A stretch of DNA of 64,000 bases from Vibrio agarivorans. Its GTDB lineage: Bacteria; Pseudomonadota; Gammaproteobacteria; Enterobacterales; Vibrionaceae. Shown here in pieces: positions 13,168 to 21,692 of this stretch. The notes beneath the pieces are model-generated. The model did no database searches and had not been told where the DNA came from. It saw only the letters and a program-made list of their open reading frames with translations. The DNA lies in the NCBI RefSeq assembly GCF_030409635.1, contig NZ_JAUFQF010000004.1:344241-408240 (forward strand), in the 5' to 3' direction. Within the stretch, counting starts at the first letter, position 1. Every line of letters begins with the position of its first letter. The position numbers were made by a program, and so were the translations under genes.

Positions 13168-13183
13168 AGTGATATAGATCACA
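13168..13183. promoter_or_regulatory. CRP-like site 2 upstream of raiA
   Basis: AGTGA-N6-TCACA (AGTGATATAGATCACA), again nine of ten core bases, lies 66 bp before the raiA ATG. The rest of the 12940-13248 gap is A/T-rich and shows no gene. A carbon-status input to ribosome hibernation is plausible. The same core would also fit FNR-like proteins less well. Confidence 0.5.
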
Positions 13184-13248
13184 TTATTTCGGAGTCAAAA
13201 TCGTAATCTGGAGTTAACCCATGAGGGATGACACAGAGGAAATACAAT

Positions 13249-13572
13249 ATGAAAGTAAACATGACTGGCAAAAACATCGAACTAACCTCTGCTATCCGTG
13301 CCCATATCGAGAGCAAATTTAAAAAGCTAGAAAAGTGGCAAGTAGACATCATCAGCTGCCAAGCGACAATCAGTGAGGAACCGAATAAACAGAAAAAGAT
13401 TGAAGCTGTGATTACTGTGCCAAAAGGTCAGCTCATTGCTTCTGCAAGTCAGGAAGACTTGTATGCAGCTATCAATGAAGTCGAACAAAAACTTGAACGA
13501 CAACTCAACAAACTACGCCACAAGCCAGCAGCTCGTCGAACAGACAAGCCGGAACTTGAACCTGTTGAATAA
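13249..13572 (+). CDS. raiA: Ribosome-associated inhibitor RaiA (protein Y, HPF family)
   Basis: Binds the 30S A/P-site region and silences idle 70S ribosomes in stationary phase or cold. The 107-residue product has the HPF fold: KVNMTGKNIELTSAIRAHIE at the start and a basic helix KLERQLNKLRHK. It also carries the C-terminal extension (RRTDKPELEPVE) that separates RaiA from the shorter dimerising HPF. I chose ATG 13249 because AGAGGAA lies 8 nt upstream. The frame is open further upstream but without a better signal. It precedes pheL-pheA, as in enterobacteria. Confidence 0.93.
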   Translation: MKVNMTGKNIELTSAIRAHIESKFKKLEKWQVDIISCQATISEEPNKQKKIEAVITVPKGQLIASASQEDLYAAINEVEQKLERQLNKLRHKPAARRTDKPELEPVE

Positions 13573-13592
13573 AGGAAACAAATTTTTGAAAG

Positions 13593-13620
13593 ATAGCGCC
13601 CACCAGGGCGCTATTTTTTT
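13593..13620 (+). terminator. raiA terminator
   Basis: The stem ATAGCGCCC / GGGCGCTAT is followed by TTTTTTT, about 20 nt after the raiA stop. Confidence 0.88.
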
Positions 13621-13622
13621 GC

Positions 13623-13651
13623 TTGACGCCCCACCCTTGCTTGCTTATTGT
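13623..13651 (+). promoter_or_regulatory. pheL-pheA promoter
   Basis: TTGACG (13623-13628), a 17 bp spacer, then TATTGT (13646-13651) lies immediately after the raiA terminator and 30 bp before pheL. The -35 has five of six consensus bases and the -10 has four of six. Confidence 0.6.
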
Positions 13652-13680
13652 TAACACACATCAATCAATTTTAAATAGTT

Positions 13681-13725
13681 ATGCAAACTTCACGATTTTT
13701 CTTTAGCCTCTTTTTTATCTGGTAA
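13681..13725 (+). CDS. pheL: pheA operon leader peptide PheL
   Basis: A 14-codon open frame encodes MQTSRFFFSLFFIW, with five phenylalanine codons in two runs. Ribosome stalling on these codons when charged tRNA-Phe is scarce would favour the antiterminator in the overlapping attenuator. The E. coli pheL peptide has the same Phe-rich design. The sequence differs, but the position between raiA and pheA is identical. Confidence 0.9.
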   Translation: MQTSRFFFSLFFIW

Positions 13726-13795
13726 TCCCGGAGGCTAAATCGTTCGCGTAGCAACATCATTTGAACAGAAGCCTCCCAAACGGGAGGCTTTTTTG
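13704..13795 (+). promoter_or_regulatory. Phenylalanine transcription attenuator of pheA
   Basis: Four segments form the classic alternatives. Segment 1, TAGCCTC (13704-13710), pairs with segment 2, GAGGCTA (13731-13737). Segment 2 as GGAGGCT (13730-13736) pairs with segment 3, AGCCTCC (13770-13776), to make the antiterminator. Segment 3 as AAGCCTCCC pairs with segment 4, GGGAGGCTT, followed by TTTT, to make the terminator (13769-13795). Segment 1 overlaps the last Phe codons of pheL, so stalling there releases segment 2. Confidence 0.88.
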
Positions 13796-13808
13796 TAAGG
13801 ACTAGACT

Positions 13809-14984
13809 ATGAGTGACTCTCAGTATTCTTTGGATGAAATTCGACTTCGACTCAATGAACTCGATGATCAACTACTCAGCCTGCTTTCAGAGCGAAGAAA
13901 GCTCAGCATCGAGGTGGCAAAAAGTAAAGTTCAAACCTCGAAGCCTGTTCGCGATGCCAGTCGTGAGCAAGAGTTACTCGTGAAGCTAATCAACAATGGT
14001 AAGTCCAAGTATCAGCTTGATGCGGAATACATCACCAAGCTATTTCACACTATCATTGAAGACTCAGTGCTACTTCAGCAAGCCTATCTACAAGAGTTGG
14101 CAAACCCAGATCATCAAAAGCCTCTCGCGCGTGTTGCCTTCTTAGGCTCTAAAGGCTCATATTCTCATCTTGCGAGCCGAGAGTTTTTCTCTCGTAAAAA
14201 TATGGAATTGGTTGAGCTCAACTGTGAGGTATTCAAGGAAGTCGCTAAAACCGTAGAAAGCGGTCACGCTGATTACGGTGTTTTGCCGATTGAAAACACA
14301 AGCTCTGGATCGATTAACGAAGTTTACGATCTTCTCCAGCACACGACGCTGTATATCGTAGGAGAACTCACCTTGCCAATCGAACACTGCCTCGTCGGCG
14401 TCAGTGATATTCGTTTGGAAGAGATCTCAACGTTGTATTCTCATCCTCAGCCGCACCAGCAATGCAGTGAGTTCTTGGGACGCCTTAAAAACGTCAAGCT
14501 CAAAACCTGTGCTAGCACCGCTGATGCAATGAAAAAAGTTCAAGAGCTCAACCGACCTGATGTTGCTGCTATTGGTAATGCCTCAAGTGGTAAGCTCTAT
14601 GGCTTGCAGCCACTTCAAGGTAACATCGCGAATCAAACCGAAAACCATACTCGTTTTATTGTTGTGGCAAGAAAACCTGTAGAAGTATCGACGCAGATCC
14701 CAGCTAAAACTACGCTGATTATGTCGACCTCTCAACAAGCGGGTTCTCTAGTTGAGAGCCTACTGGTTTTACAGCGCTACGGCATCAACATGACAAAACT
14801 TGAATCTCGCCCGATCATGGGGAACCCTTGGGAAGAGATGTTCTACGTTGACCTAGAGGCTCATCTTGATTCAGAGGAGATGCAGCAAGGCTTAATTGAG
14901 CTCACCAAGATTACCAAACACTTAAAAGTGCTTGGCTGTTACCCAACTGAAAATATCAAGCCTACCCAAGTCAAACTCAACTAA
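13809..14984 (+). CDS. pheA: Bifunctional chorismate mutase / prephenate dehydratase (P-protein)
   Basis: Catalyses the first two phenylalanine-specific steps, chorismate to prephenate to phenylpyruvate. The 391-residue product shows an AroQ chorismate mutase domain (about 1-90; LRLNELDDQLLSLLSERRKLS). The prephenate dehydratase domain (about 105-285) contains LPIENTSSGSINEVYDLL and the catalytic NHTRFIVVA. A C-terminal ACT domain (about 297-378; AGSLVESLLVL, KLESRPI) binds Phe for feedback inhibition. The ATG has AAGGA 7 nt upstream, right after the attenuator terminator. Confidence 0.97.
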   Translation: MSDSQYSLDEIRLRLNELDDQLLSLLSERRKLSIEVAKSKVQTSKPVRDASREQELLVKLINNGKSKYQLDAEYITKLFHTIIEDSVLLQQAYLQELANPDHQKPLARVAFLGSKGSYSHLASREFFSRKNMELVELNCEVFKEVAKTVESGHADYGVLPIENTSSGSINEVYDLLQHTTLYIVGELTLPIEHCLVGVSDIRLEEISTLYSHPQPHQQCSEFLGRLKNVKLKTCASTADAMKKVQELNRPDVAAIGNASSGKLYGLQPLQGNIANQTENHTRFIVVARKPVEVSTQIPAKTTLIMSTSQQAGSLVESLLVLQRYGINMTKLESRPIMGNPWEEMFYVDLEAHLDSEEMQQGLIELTKITKHLKVLGCYPTENIKPTQVKLN

Positions 14985-15206
14985 GTTTCTTCTCCCTGTG
15001 GCATTTCACTGTGCCGCAGGGGTCCTATCACCGCTACTTATTAGAAATAAACCTACTAGAAATTAACAACGATAAATTCGTCATATTATTGACTATTATT
15101 TCGTGACCTAGGTCTCTCAAATATGTAACTATCTCTATCTCATGTGGTTACTTATTGTGTAACTGCTCAAAACCCGTTCAAAGTTCACCAAGCAAAAGGA
15201 ATTTGC
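14985..15206. other. pheA-nspS intergenic region
   Basis: It contains a stable inverted repeat CCCTG(T)GGCA / TGCC(G)CAGGG at about 14995-15022 without a T-tract. An A/T-rich stretch before nspS follows. No gene is supported here. Confidence 0.4.
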
Positions 15207-16256
15207 ATGGAACTCAAAACGCTCTGTTGTGCTCTCTCTGCCTTAATAACAAGCACCTCAGTCAATGCGACCAATTCACCTCTGCGTATCTACCTTTGGG
15301 AAGATACACTCTCTGAGAACGTCACTGATTTGTGGCATCAACACCACCAGCAGCCGGTTGATCAAATTCACTTTGACAACGATGATGAGCGCAGCCTGCT
15401 GATGTTAAACAGCAAATCGTTACCTTTTGATATAGTGGTTCTCGATAATGTCACGGCACAGATCTATGCCCGTCATAACATGTTCGAAGATCTATCCGCT
15501 TTAGAGAATCGTGAACACAACGCCCCCCGATGGAATGAGCTGTGCGGCACTCATGCCGTCCCTTATTTCTGGGGCCCTGTCGGATATGTCTACCGTCATG
15601 ATTTAGTAGACAACCCTCCACAAACATGGGCAGACTTCATCAGCCCTTCACCTGAGCTAAAAGGTCACATTGGGTGGATAAAAGACAGTACCGAAACGCT
15701 GTTGCCCGCTCTCTATGGGCTCGGTTACTCACCCACCACCGATAATGAGTATGAGCTAAAGCAGGCCTATCAGGCATTAAACGCTCTTGCCCCCTCTATC
15801 CTCACCTTTGATTATGCGCTGAGCTATATTCGAAGCAATAGTCGATCTAACGATTTGAAAATTGCTCTTGCTTACGCGGGTGATGAATATTCCATGAACC
15901 GCTTTCAGCAGCACTCTCAATGGCGGTTTAAAGTTCCTGAAGGTGAACGATTTATCTGGACGGACTGTCTGGCGGTAAACGCACACTCTGACAACAAGGC
16001 GCAAGCAAGAGCATTTCTGTCCTTTTTAATGAAGCCAGAAATTGCTGCAATGAATGCAATTGATATCAGGGCTGCGACTCCTAACAAAAAGGCATTAAAA
16101 CTGATGCCTCAAAGCTACCTGAATGATAAAAACCTAAATCCAGAAGAGCACTTTTTTGAACAGGTCAACTTTGACGAAGAGCTTTCAATTATCAATATCC
16201 GTCAAAGAGCCAGAATAATAGACAGCATAGTAAAACGTCATGAAGCTACAAACTAG
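15207..16256 (+). CDS. nspS: NspS-like periplasmic polyamine (norspermidine) sensor
   Basis: A 349-residue protein of the PotD-type solute-binding family. It has a signal peptide (MELKTLCCALSALITSTSVNA, about 1-21). The mature domain starts LRIYLWEDTLSENV and contains VPYFWGPVGYVYRHD and AFLSFLMKPEIAAMN. In V. cholerae, NspS has no transporter partner. It binds norspermidine (and spermidine with the opposite effect) and controls the membrane protein MbaA, hence biofilm formation. The same pairing is seen here: the next gene is mbaA and overlaps by 17 nt. I chose the ATG with AAGGA 6 nt upstream; the frame is open 21 codons further without a signal. The ligand is inferred from synteny and family. 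Confidence 0.88.
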   Translation: MELKTLCCALSALITSTSVNATNSPLRIYLWEDTLSENVTDLWHQHHQQPVDQIHFDNDDERSLLMLNSKSLPFDIVVLDNVTAQIYARHNMFEDLSALENREHNAPRWNELCGTHAVPYFWGPVGYVYRHDLVDNPPQTWADFISPSPELKGHIGWIKDSTETLLPALYGLGYSPTTDNEYELKQAYQALNALAPSILTFDYALSYIRSNSRSNDLKIALAYAGDEYSMNRFQQHSQWRFKVPEGERFIWTDCLAVNAHSDNKAQARAFLSFLMKPEIAAMNAIDIRAATPNKKALKLMPQSYLNDKNLNPEEHFFEQVNFDEELSIINIRQRARIIDSIVKRHEATN

Positions 16257-18594
16257 AATCCTAATCTTGGTCGCGCCAGTGATCATTCTTAGTGCTGCTT
16301 TATCAGGGTATACCATCTATCTCAATCAAAAAGATGCATTATCCAAGCGTGAAGATAGCTACCTCGAGCTGAGTATGGGGAAGTTGGCGAGTCATTTTAA
16401 TAACGCGATCTCCATGCTCAATAGCTACTCGCTTACCCTAACAAAAAGCGACATCATTCGAGACTATTACCTCAACTACGCCGACCCTTATCGCGAGTTG
16501 CAATTAGTGGAGCGTCTCCAACAGACGATCTCGTCACTAAAAGCGACACCAGACAGTTTTGTCGGTATTGCGATGCTCGATGATAAGCAACGTATCCGCT
16601 ACTATTCAGACAATAGCGAAGAGCCTTTTTCCACTTTTGATCCACTATTGTTCCAGTACACTCGCACGATATACCGACAAACTAAGCAGAATTCTCATAC
16701 TGGCTATACACAAAACCTACAGGGGGAAGGTGTCTTGGTGCGCTATGATGCGCTCGATGCCAACACGCTATCTCCACCTCTGAGCTACAACCATAACCAA
16801 CTAATGTTTATCGTGGTCGTCGTGTCTCTCAACGAGTTCAATCAAGAGCGAAAACTCATCGAATTTGACAATGACAGTGCGATCTTTTTTAGTGATACCC
16901 CCCCAGACATTCACAATAAACCCTTAGCCCAAACCGTTGCGCTCATGGATAGCTTTTATGCCACTCTTGATCCCGCACAGTACATTTTTGACAACAAGCT
17001 TAGAAAGATGGCGGGGAATTTGATGGTGGCCTTTAGCCTCTCGTCACTATTCAGCATCTTGATTCTACTCGCGCTATTGTACCGCCATGTTATCCGCCCT
17101 ATCGCCCGCTTAGATAAGCAACTCAGGCAAGTGGATAGTAATCAGCGCGACAATATCGAAGTGCTCTATAGCGACGATGAAGTTGGCCGATTATCGATCA
17201 GTTTTCACGATATGTATGACAAACTTGCTCGAAGCTATGAAAAAACCAAAGTATTAGCAGAAAATGACCAGCTCACTGGATTAGCTAACCGTCGTGTCTT
17301 TCAACAGCACGTACGCAGTGCGCTCGCCAATCTTAGTGCTGGTCAACACGCCTATCTGCTGTACATTGATTTGGATAACTTCAAATACGTCAACGACAAA
17401 TATGGTCATCAAATTGGCGATCGTGTATTGACCAGATTTGCCACTCACCTCAATCAGTTAGTTGACGACTTTAAGCAACAAGGCATATTAACAGGCCTGC
17501 CTTCACGCCTATCTGGTGACGAGTTCGCAATCTTCATCGTAACCGACAGCGCGACCCAATCAGTCGCTAGAGATTTTGCTGATAAGCTTCTAGCGCCAAT
17601 TCAGAACAAACGTTCTTCCATGATTGGCAACTTCCCTATCACCGCATCCATCGGCATTGCCAGCTACCCGGATGATGGCCATGAGATCACGACCCTGATT
17701 TCAAGCGCAGATACTGCTATGTACCAAGCTAAACGAGCAGGAAAAAACCAAGTGTCTTACTATTCAAAAGAGCTCGATCGTGTGGTGCAACGACGAACAC
17801 AAATTGAACGAGCACTAAGAACTAAACAATTTGATGAGGAGTTTTCACTCACTTACCAACCCTACTATGACCGTACAGGAAAACACATTGTTGGGGTCGA
17901 AGCTCTATTGCGTTGGGACAATGACAAGTTGGGTAGCGTCTCTCCTGAAGAGTTCATTCCTATCGCAGAACAAATAGGGCTATTTGGCTCTATTGATCGC
18001 TGGGTGATAAAAAATGCATTCCACAATTTCAGTGAAATACAAAGTGCGTTCTCACACGATGTTCACCTCTCAATTAACCTCTCCTCTGCAGAGCTAGACT
18101 CTACCAATCTGGCACACTTTATTGAGGACTGTTTGAGTGTCTATGATGTTAATCCGAGAATGATCGATTTTGAGATAACAGAGACCTTTGCAGGTCAATC
18201 TCAAGGCTTCCCTCTGCTTCATCACTTGTCACAATTAGGGTTCTCATTAACCATTGATGATTTCGGCTCAGGCTATACATCGATTACACAACTTGTTCAG
18301 TACCCTGTTCAGAAAATTAAGCTCGACCGCTATTTCTTAGAGACCTTGATGATGACCAGCAACGAAAAAGTCGTTAAACCGCTTATCGACCTCTGTCACG
18401 CGCAGAATATGTTAGTCACTGCGGAAGGAATTGAATCAGAAGAGATGTTTACCTGGCTCGCGAATAACAAGTGTGACCACTTTCAAGGCTTTTACTTCTC
18501 TGGACCACTGAGCTTAGATGCGTTACAAATGAAAGCCAGTAATGTCATTAAACTCAAAGATAACCATGAAAAAAGTCATTATCGCCTCGCTTAA
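16240..18594 (+). CDS. mbaA: MbaA-like GGDEF-EAL cyclic di-GMP enzyme, partner of NspS
   Basis: A 784-residue inner membrane protein with TM1 about 8-27, a periplasmic sensor about 28-258, TM2 about 259-281, and a HAMP-like linker. The GGDEF domain (about 340-510) has the signature SGDEF (425-429) with no RxxD I-site before it. The EAL domain (about 520-775) keeps EALLRW (554), INLS, FEITET, DDFGSGY (673), KLDRYF (694), AEGIE and QGFYFSGP. Phosphodiesterase activity is therefore well supported, and cyclase activity is possible. In V. cholerae, apo- or spermidine-NspS favours c-di-GMP breakdown, while norspermidine-NspS shifts MbaA towards synthesis and biofilm. The start overlaps nspS, and yjjX overlaps its end. 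Confidence 0.9.
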   Translation: MKLQTRILILVAPVIILSAALSGYTIYLNQKDALSKREDSYLELSMGKLASHFNNAISMLNSYSLTLTKSDIIRDYYLNYADPYRELQLVERLQQTISSLKATPDSFVGIAMLDDKQRIRYYSDNSEEPFSTFDPLLFQYTRTIYRQTKQNSHTGYTQNLQGEGVLVRYDALDANTLSPPLSYNHNQLMFIVVVVSLNEFNQERKLIEFDNDSAIFFSDTPPDIHNKPLAQTVALMDSFYATLDPAQYIFDNKLRKMAGNLMVAFSLSSLFSILILLALLYRHVIRPIARLDKQLRQVDSNQRDNIEVLYSDDEVGRLSISFHDMYDKLARSYEKTKVLAENDQLTGLANRRVFQQHVRSALANLSAGQHAYLLYIDLDNFKYVNDKYGHQIGDRVLTRFATHLNQLVDDFKQQGILTGLPSRLSGDEFAIFIVTDSATQSVARDFADKLLAPIQNKRSSMIGNFPITASIGIASYPDDGHEITTLISSADTAMYQAKRAGKNQVSYYSKELDRVVQRRTQIERALRTKQFDEEFSLTYQPYYDRTGKHIVGVEALLRWDNDKLGSVSPEEFIPIAEQIGLFGSIDRWVIKNAFHNFSEIQSAFSHDVHLSINLSSAELDSTNLAHFIEDCLSVYDVNPRMIDFEITETFAGQSQGFPLLHHLSQLGFSLTIDDFGSGYTSITQLVQYPVQKIKLDRYFLETLMMTSNEKVVKPLIDLCHAQNMLVTAEGIESEEMFTWLANNKCDHFQGFYFSGPLSLDALQMKASNVIKLKDNHEKSHYRLA

Positions 18595-19081
18595 TCCTGC
18601 GAAGATCCATGCGGTGCAGAGCGCTTTCGGCGCCGCTTTTCCAAATCAAGCCTTCGAATATCAAGGTGTGTCTGTGGCGAGTGGTGTCGCAGACCAACCG
18701 ATGAGTAACGAAGAAACCAAGCTCGGTGCTGTTAATCGTGTGCATAATGCACAACGAGCCGTCACTGATGGTGGCTACTATGTAGGGCTAGAAGCCGGAA
18801 TTGAAGATACCGCAACCTTTGCCTGGATGATTATTGAATCACAAGGATTACGTGGCGAGTCTCGCTCTGCTAGCCTGCTACTTCCTCCCGTTGTCATAGA
18901 GAAAGTTCGTAAGGGCAAAGAGCTTGGCGATGTGATGGATGAGGTCTTTGCGACCGATAATATTAAGCAGAAAGGTGGGGCGATTGGCCTATTAACTAAC
19001 CATCAACTCACCAGAAGTAGCGTTTATCATCAGGCGTTAATACTGGCACTGATCCCTTTTACCAACCCAGATCACTTCTAG
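18566..19081 (+). CDS. yjjX: Inosine/xanthosine triphosphatase YjjX
   Basis: House-cleaning NTPase that hydrolyses ITP and XTP so that deaminated purines are kept out of nucleic acids. The 171-residue protein begins MKKVIIASLNPAKIHAVQSAF, the typical family start, and keeps SNEETKLGAVNRV and GLEAGIED. I chose ATG 18566, eight codons inside the longest frame, because family members begin there. This gives a 29-nt overlap with mbaA and suggests co-transcription. In E. coli, yjjX lies beside trpR, as here. Confidence 0.92.
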   Translation: MKKVIIASLNPAKIHAVQSAFGAAFPNQAFEYQGVSVASGVADQPMSNEETKLGAVNRVHNAQRAVTDGGYYVGLEAGIEDTATFAWMIIESQGLRGESRSASLLLPPVVIEKVRKGKELGDVMDEVFATDNIKQKGGAIGLLTNHQLTRSSVYHQALILALIPFTNPDHF

Positions 19082-19092
19082 TGTTGATGACA

Positions 19093-19117
19093 TAAAAAAG
19101 AGAGCCAAAGCCCTCTT
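19093..19117 (-). terminator. trpR terminator
   Basis: The stem AAGAG(A)GC / GC(C)CTCTT has one mismatch. On the minus strand it ends in TTTTTTATG. It lies between the convergent genes yjjX and trpR. Confidence 0.65.
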
Positions 19118-19147
19118 CCATGTGCAATCAATATGTCTCGGCTATCA

Positions 19148-19441
19148 CTATTTCAGAACCAATTGTTCAATAATCGCTTTCTGCTCTTCCGTCTTGGACT
19201 TAAGTTCGGTAGAGCCTCGAGTGATGGTCGCGACACCCACCCCAAGCATCTGACTGATTTGACGCTGTGACAAGTCGCCTTTTAACAACTCTGCGACAAT
19301 ATTCACTCGAGTCAACATCGCTTCGCGCTCATCTGGTGTCATCAATAGTGTTAGCAGCAACTCATGTTGCTCTTGATCTACAGACTCTTTAATCAGAGCA
19401 ATAATCTCATCCCACTGGCTATAATCAGGTTTTGATGACAT
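19148..19441 (-). CDS. trpR: Trp operon repressor TrpR
   Basis: Tryptophan-activated repressor of trp biosynthesis genes. The 97-residue all-helical protein has the DNA-reading helix-turn-helix QRQISQMLGVGVATITRGS at about 65-83. It also has the LTRVNIVAELLKGDLSQ segment that lines the tryptophan pocket. AAGGA lies 10 nt before the ATG. It follows slt by about 70 bp on the same strand, as in E. coli, so co-transcription is likely. I found no convincing TrpR operator around it. Confidence 0.95.
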   Translation of the reverse strand: MSSKPDYSQWDEIIALIKESVDQEQHELLLTLLMTPDEREAMLTRVNIVAELLKGDLSQRQISQMLGVGVATITRGSTELKSKTEEQKAIIEQLVLK

Positions 19442-19514
19442 GAAAGCGATCCTTGTAATAACTACTAAAGCTCAATCTTAACGCCAGAGAATAAAAAATC
19501 CTATACCCAAACAA

Positions 19515-21437
19515 TTAATAGCGGGCGTTAAGCTCCTGCTGAGTCAGAAAGGCATTCGGCTTGCCCATATTGCCGCGATAGTAAGTTTCAAACATCAAGA
19601 TATTTTGCACATAACCTCTCGTCTCATAAAATGGGATGCTCTCTATAAAAGCAAAGACATCGAGCTGATTATTACTACGTTCACGCCACTGCTTAACACG
19701 CCCAGGCCCGGCATTATACGCCGCTAGCGAGTAAATGCGGTTATTGTCATACTGCTCCATAAGGCTTTTTAGATACTGGCTGCCTATCTCTATGTTCTTC
19801 TGTACTAGATACAACTCATCGCTGTTTTTGTAGTTTATTTTATATTTTCTCGCCGTGTGTTTGGCGGTGGCAGGCATGATCTGCATAATGCCGCGAGCAC
19901 CAACGGGTGAGCGAGCATCAACATCAAGTGCGCTCTCTTGGCGAGCAAGTGATAGTAGAGTCACGACATCGAGCTCATGTCGCTGAGCATAAAAGTTAAA
20001 CCACCACTTGTGTGCACTAGGGAAGCGCAGCGTCGTGTTATCCCACATTTTTCCGGCGATTGTCGCTGTCACTGTTAAGTGGTGCCAACGCTTAGAGCCA
20101 GCATAGGCCGCTAACATCTCTTTTTCTGACTGACTTACTCTGTTCAGTAAGTAGCGCCATTCACTCTTAGCCGCAGCGATTTTATCTCGCTTGATCAACT
20201 CTTCTATCCGTATCAACGCCTCGTTATATGGAGTCAAAACTGCATTATCGAGAGTTACAGTTGTGGTGGGATATTGATAGTCTCTGTTCAATGCCACTGC
20301 GGCCGCGACGCTGTAGAAATTGCGCTCACCCAGCAAGGATTCTAATTGTGACTGGGCCTGTTGAGTTTTGCCTAATGCCTTGTTTGCTCGAGCTTGCCAG
20401 TATGTCCAACGCTGTGAAGATTGATTGTCAGCAGTCAGTTTATTACTCCAATCAAGTACACCTTGCCAATCAGCCTGTCCTATCGCGAGTCGAACGCGTC
20501 GCTCGATGAGTTTTTCATTACTCGACGCCATAATGGCATTATCACGCCATCGCAACAGATCGTTATCTGTCGTATTCATCAAACGAAAAGCACTGTAGTC
20601 TTTCACGTCTTGAAGCTGTAATTGAGAAAGAAATCCGCTTTTAATCTTGTCGACTATTGACGGCATTTGAGCAACATCAGCTCGAGCCAGTTTCTGCAGG
20701 CTGATCACCGCTTGTTGTTGCGTAAATTCATTCGATGCTTGTTGCTGGGTGAATGTTGTGACCGATCGCGGTTTCTTGTTTAGCTCAAGCATGATTTGGG
20801 CTTGTTGCTTACCTTTGCTTGTCTCTAATTGCCTTGCAAGGTAACTCATCAAACTGCCGTTGCGTGCCTCAAAAGCCAATAGCATTCGCTGCAGAATATC
20901 TTGCTCTGTGCGCTGCCCTGAATCAGCCCACGCATTAAAAAGTGGGTCACAAGCCTCATTGACACTACTCCCACTTTGCCAAAGTGTTCTTGCGCCTGAA
21001 TATGCATTGCCTGTTTCTCCCGTTTTCAGCTTTGCCACATAGAACTGACATTGATAGCGTTCACCGTTGGGGAGTGTCGATTGAAAAGTAAGCCAATCTT
21101 GCCAACGTTGCCTTTTGGCTAAAGCATCGAGGTATGTGGGACGAATACGGGTAGAAAAAGGAAAGGTATTGTGGTCGGATACAAACTGCTTCACCTCAGC
21201 GGGGGTGCGTTCAGCTAGGTCAACAAGAAAACTACGATAATCCACATAAGGGGTCAGCGGGTATGAGGCGATTTGTGAGCGCATTGACTGGTATCGCTCC
21301 ACCTGACGCATATCCAATAACGCTTGAGCATCGTCATACAACGCTCTCTGCTCATCCAATGTTGCAGCGGCAGTGCTTAACGCACAAACGCTCAACAGAC
21401 TATACAGCGCCAACCTTGCGGCACGTAATCTTTTCAT
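19515..21437 (-). CDS. slt: Soluble lytic murein transglycosylase Slt70
   Basis: Periplasmic exo-lytic transglycosylase that cleaves glycan strands to 1,6-anhydro-MurNAc ends. The 640-residue product begins with a signal peptide (MKRLRAARLALYSLLSVCALSTAAA). It continues with the alpha-superhelical U and L domains and ends with the lysozyme-like SLT domain. That domain has LARQESALDVDARSPVGA (catalytic Glu), GIMQIMPATAKHTA and YSLAAYNAGPGRVKQW. I chose the start with AAGGAA upstream rather than a start 31 codons earlier, because it gives a proper signal sequence. It diverges from ettA. Its products feed the NagZ/AnmK/MurQ route further along. Confidence 0.95.
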   Translation of the reverse strand: MKRLRAARLALYSLLSVCALSTAAATLDEQRALYDDAQALLDMRQVERYQSMRSQIASYPLTPYVDYRSFLVDLAERTPAEVKQFVSDHNTFPFSTRIRPTYLDALAKRQRWQDWLTFQSTLPNGERYQCQFYVAKLKTGETGNAYSGARTLWQSGSSVNEACDPLFNAWADSGQRTEQDILQRMLLAFEARNGSLMSYLARQLETSKGKQQAQIMLELNKKPRSVTTFTQQQASNEFTQQQAVISLQKLARADVAQMPSIVDKIKSGFLSQLQLQDVKDYSAFRLMNTTDNDLLRWRDNAIMASSNEKLIERRVRLAIGQADWQGVLDWSNKLTADNQSSQRWTYWQARANKALGKTQQAQSQLESLLGERNFYSVAAAVALNRDYQYPTTTVTLDNAVLTPYNEALIRIEELIKRDKIAAAKSEWRYLLNRVSQSEKEMLAAYAGSKRWHHLTVTATIAGKMWDNTTLRFPSAHKWWFNFYAQRHELDVVTLLSLARQESALDVDARSPVGARGIMQIMPATAKHTARKYKINYKNSDELYLVQKNIEIGSQYLKSLMEQYDNNRIYSLAAYNAGPGRVKQWRERSNNQLDVFAFIESIPFYETRGYVQNILMFETYYRGNMGKPNAFLTQQELNARY

Positions 21438-21692
21438 CCTGAATTCCTTATCCCAACAAAAAGTTTTGCTGGTCACCATTACGCAACCAAGCGCATTAAA
21501 AGTAAAGAGCCAAGGTGTAACATTATTCATTTTAGAATAACGTTCAGAGATGATCGTTTTGCTTCACCAGTTATCTCTCACTCCACTATTTGCAAATCAT
21601 TAGCGGATAGCTCCCCTCTAGTAACATCTTGGCTTGTTTTGGTATAAAATAGAGGTTTGAATTTGCAATCATATTTTTAGGAACGATCGGCA

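Noticed and set aside
19442..19514. TrpR autoregulatory operator upstream of trpR
   Set aside because: No good match to the CTAGT-centred trp operator dyad was found.
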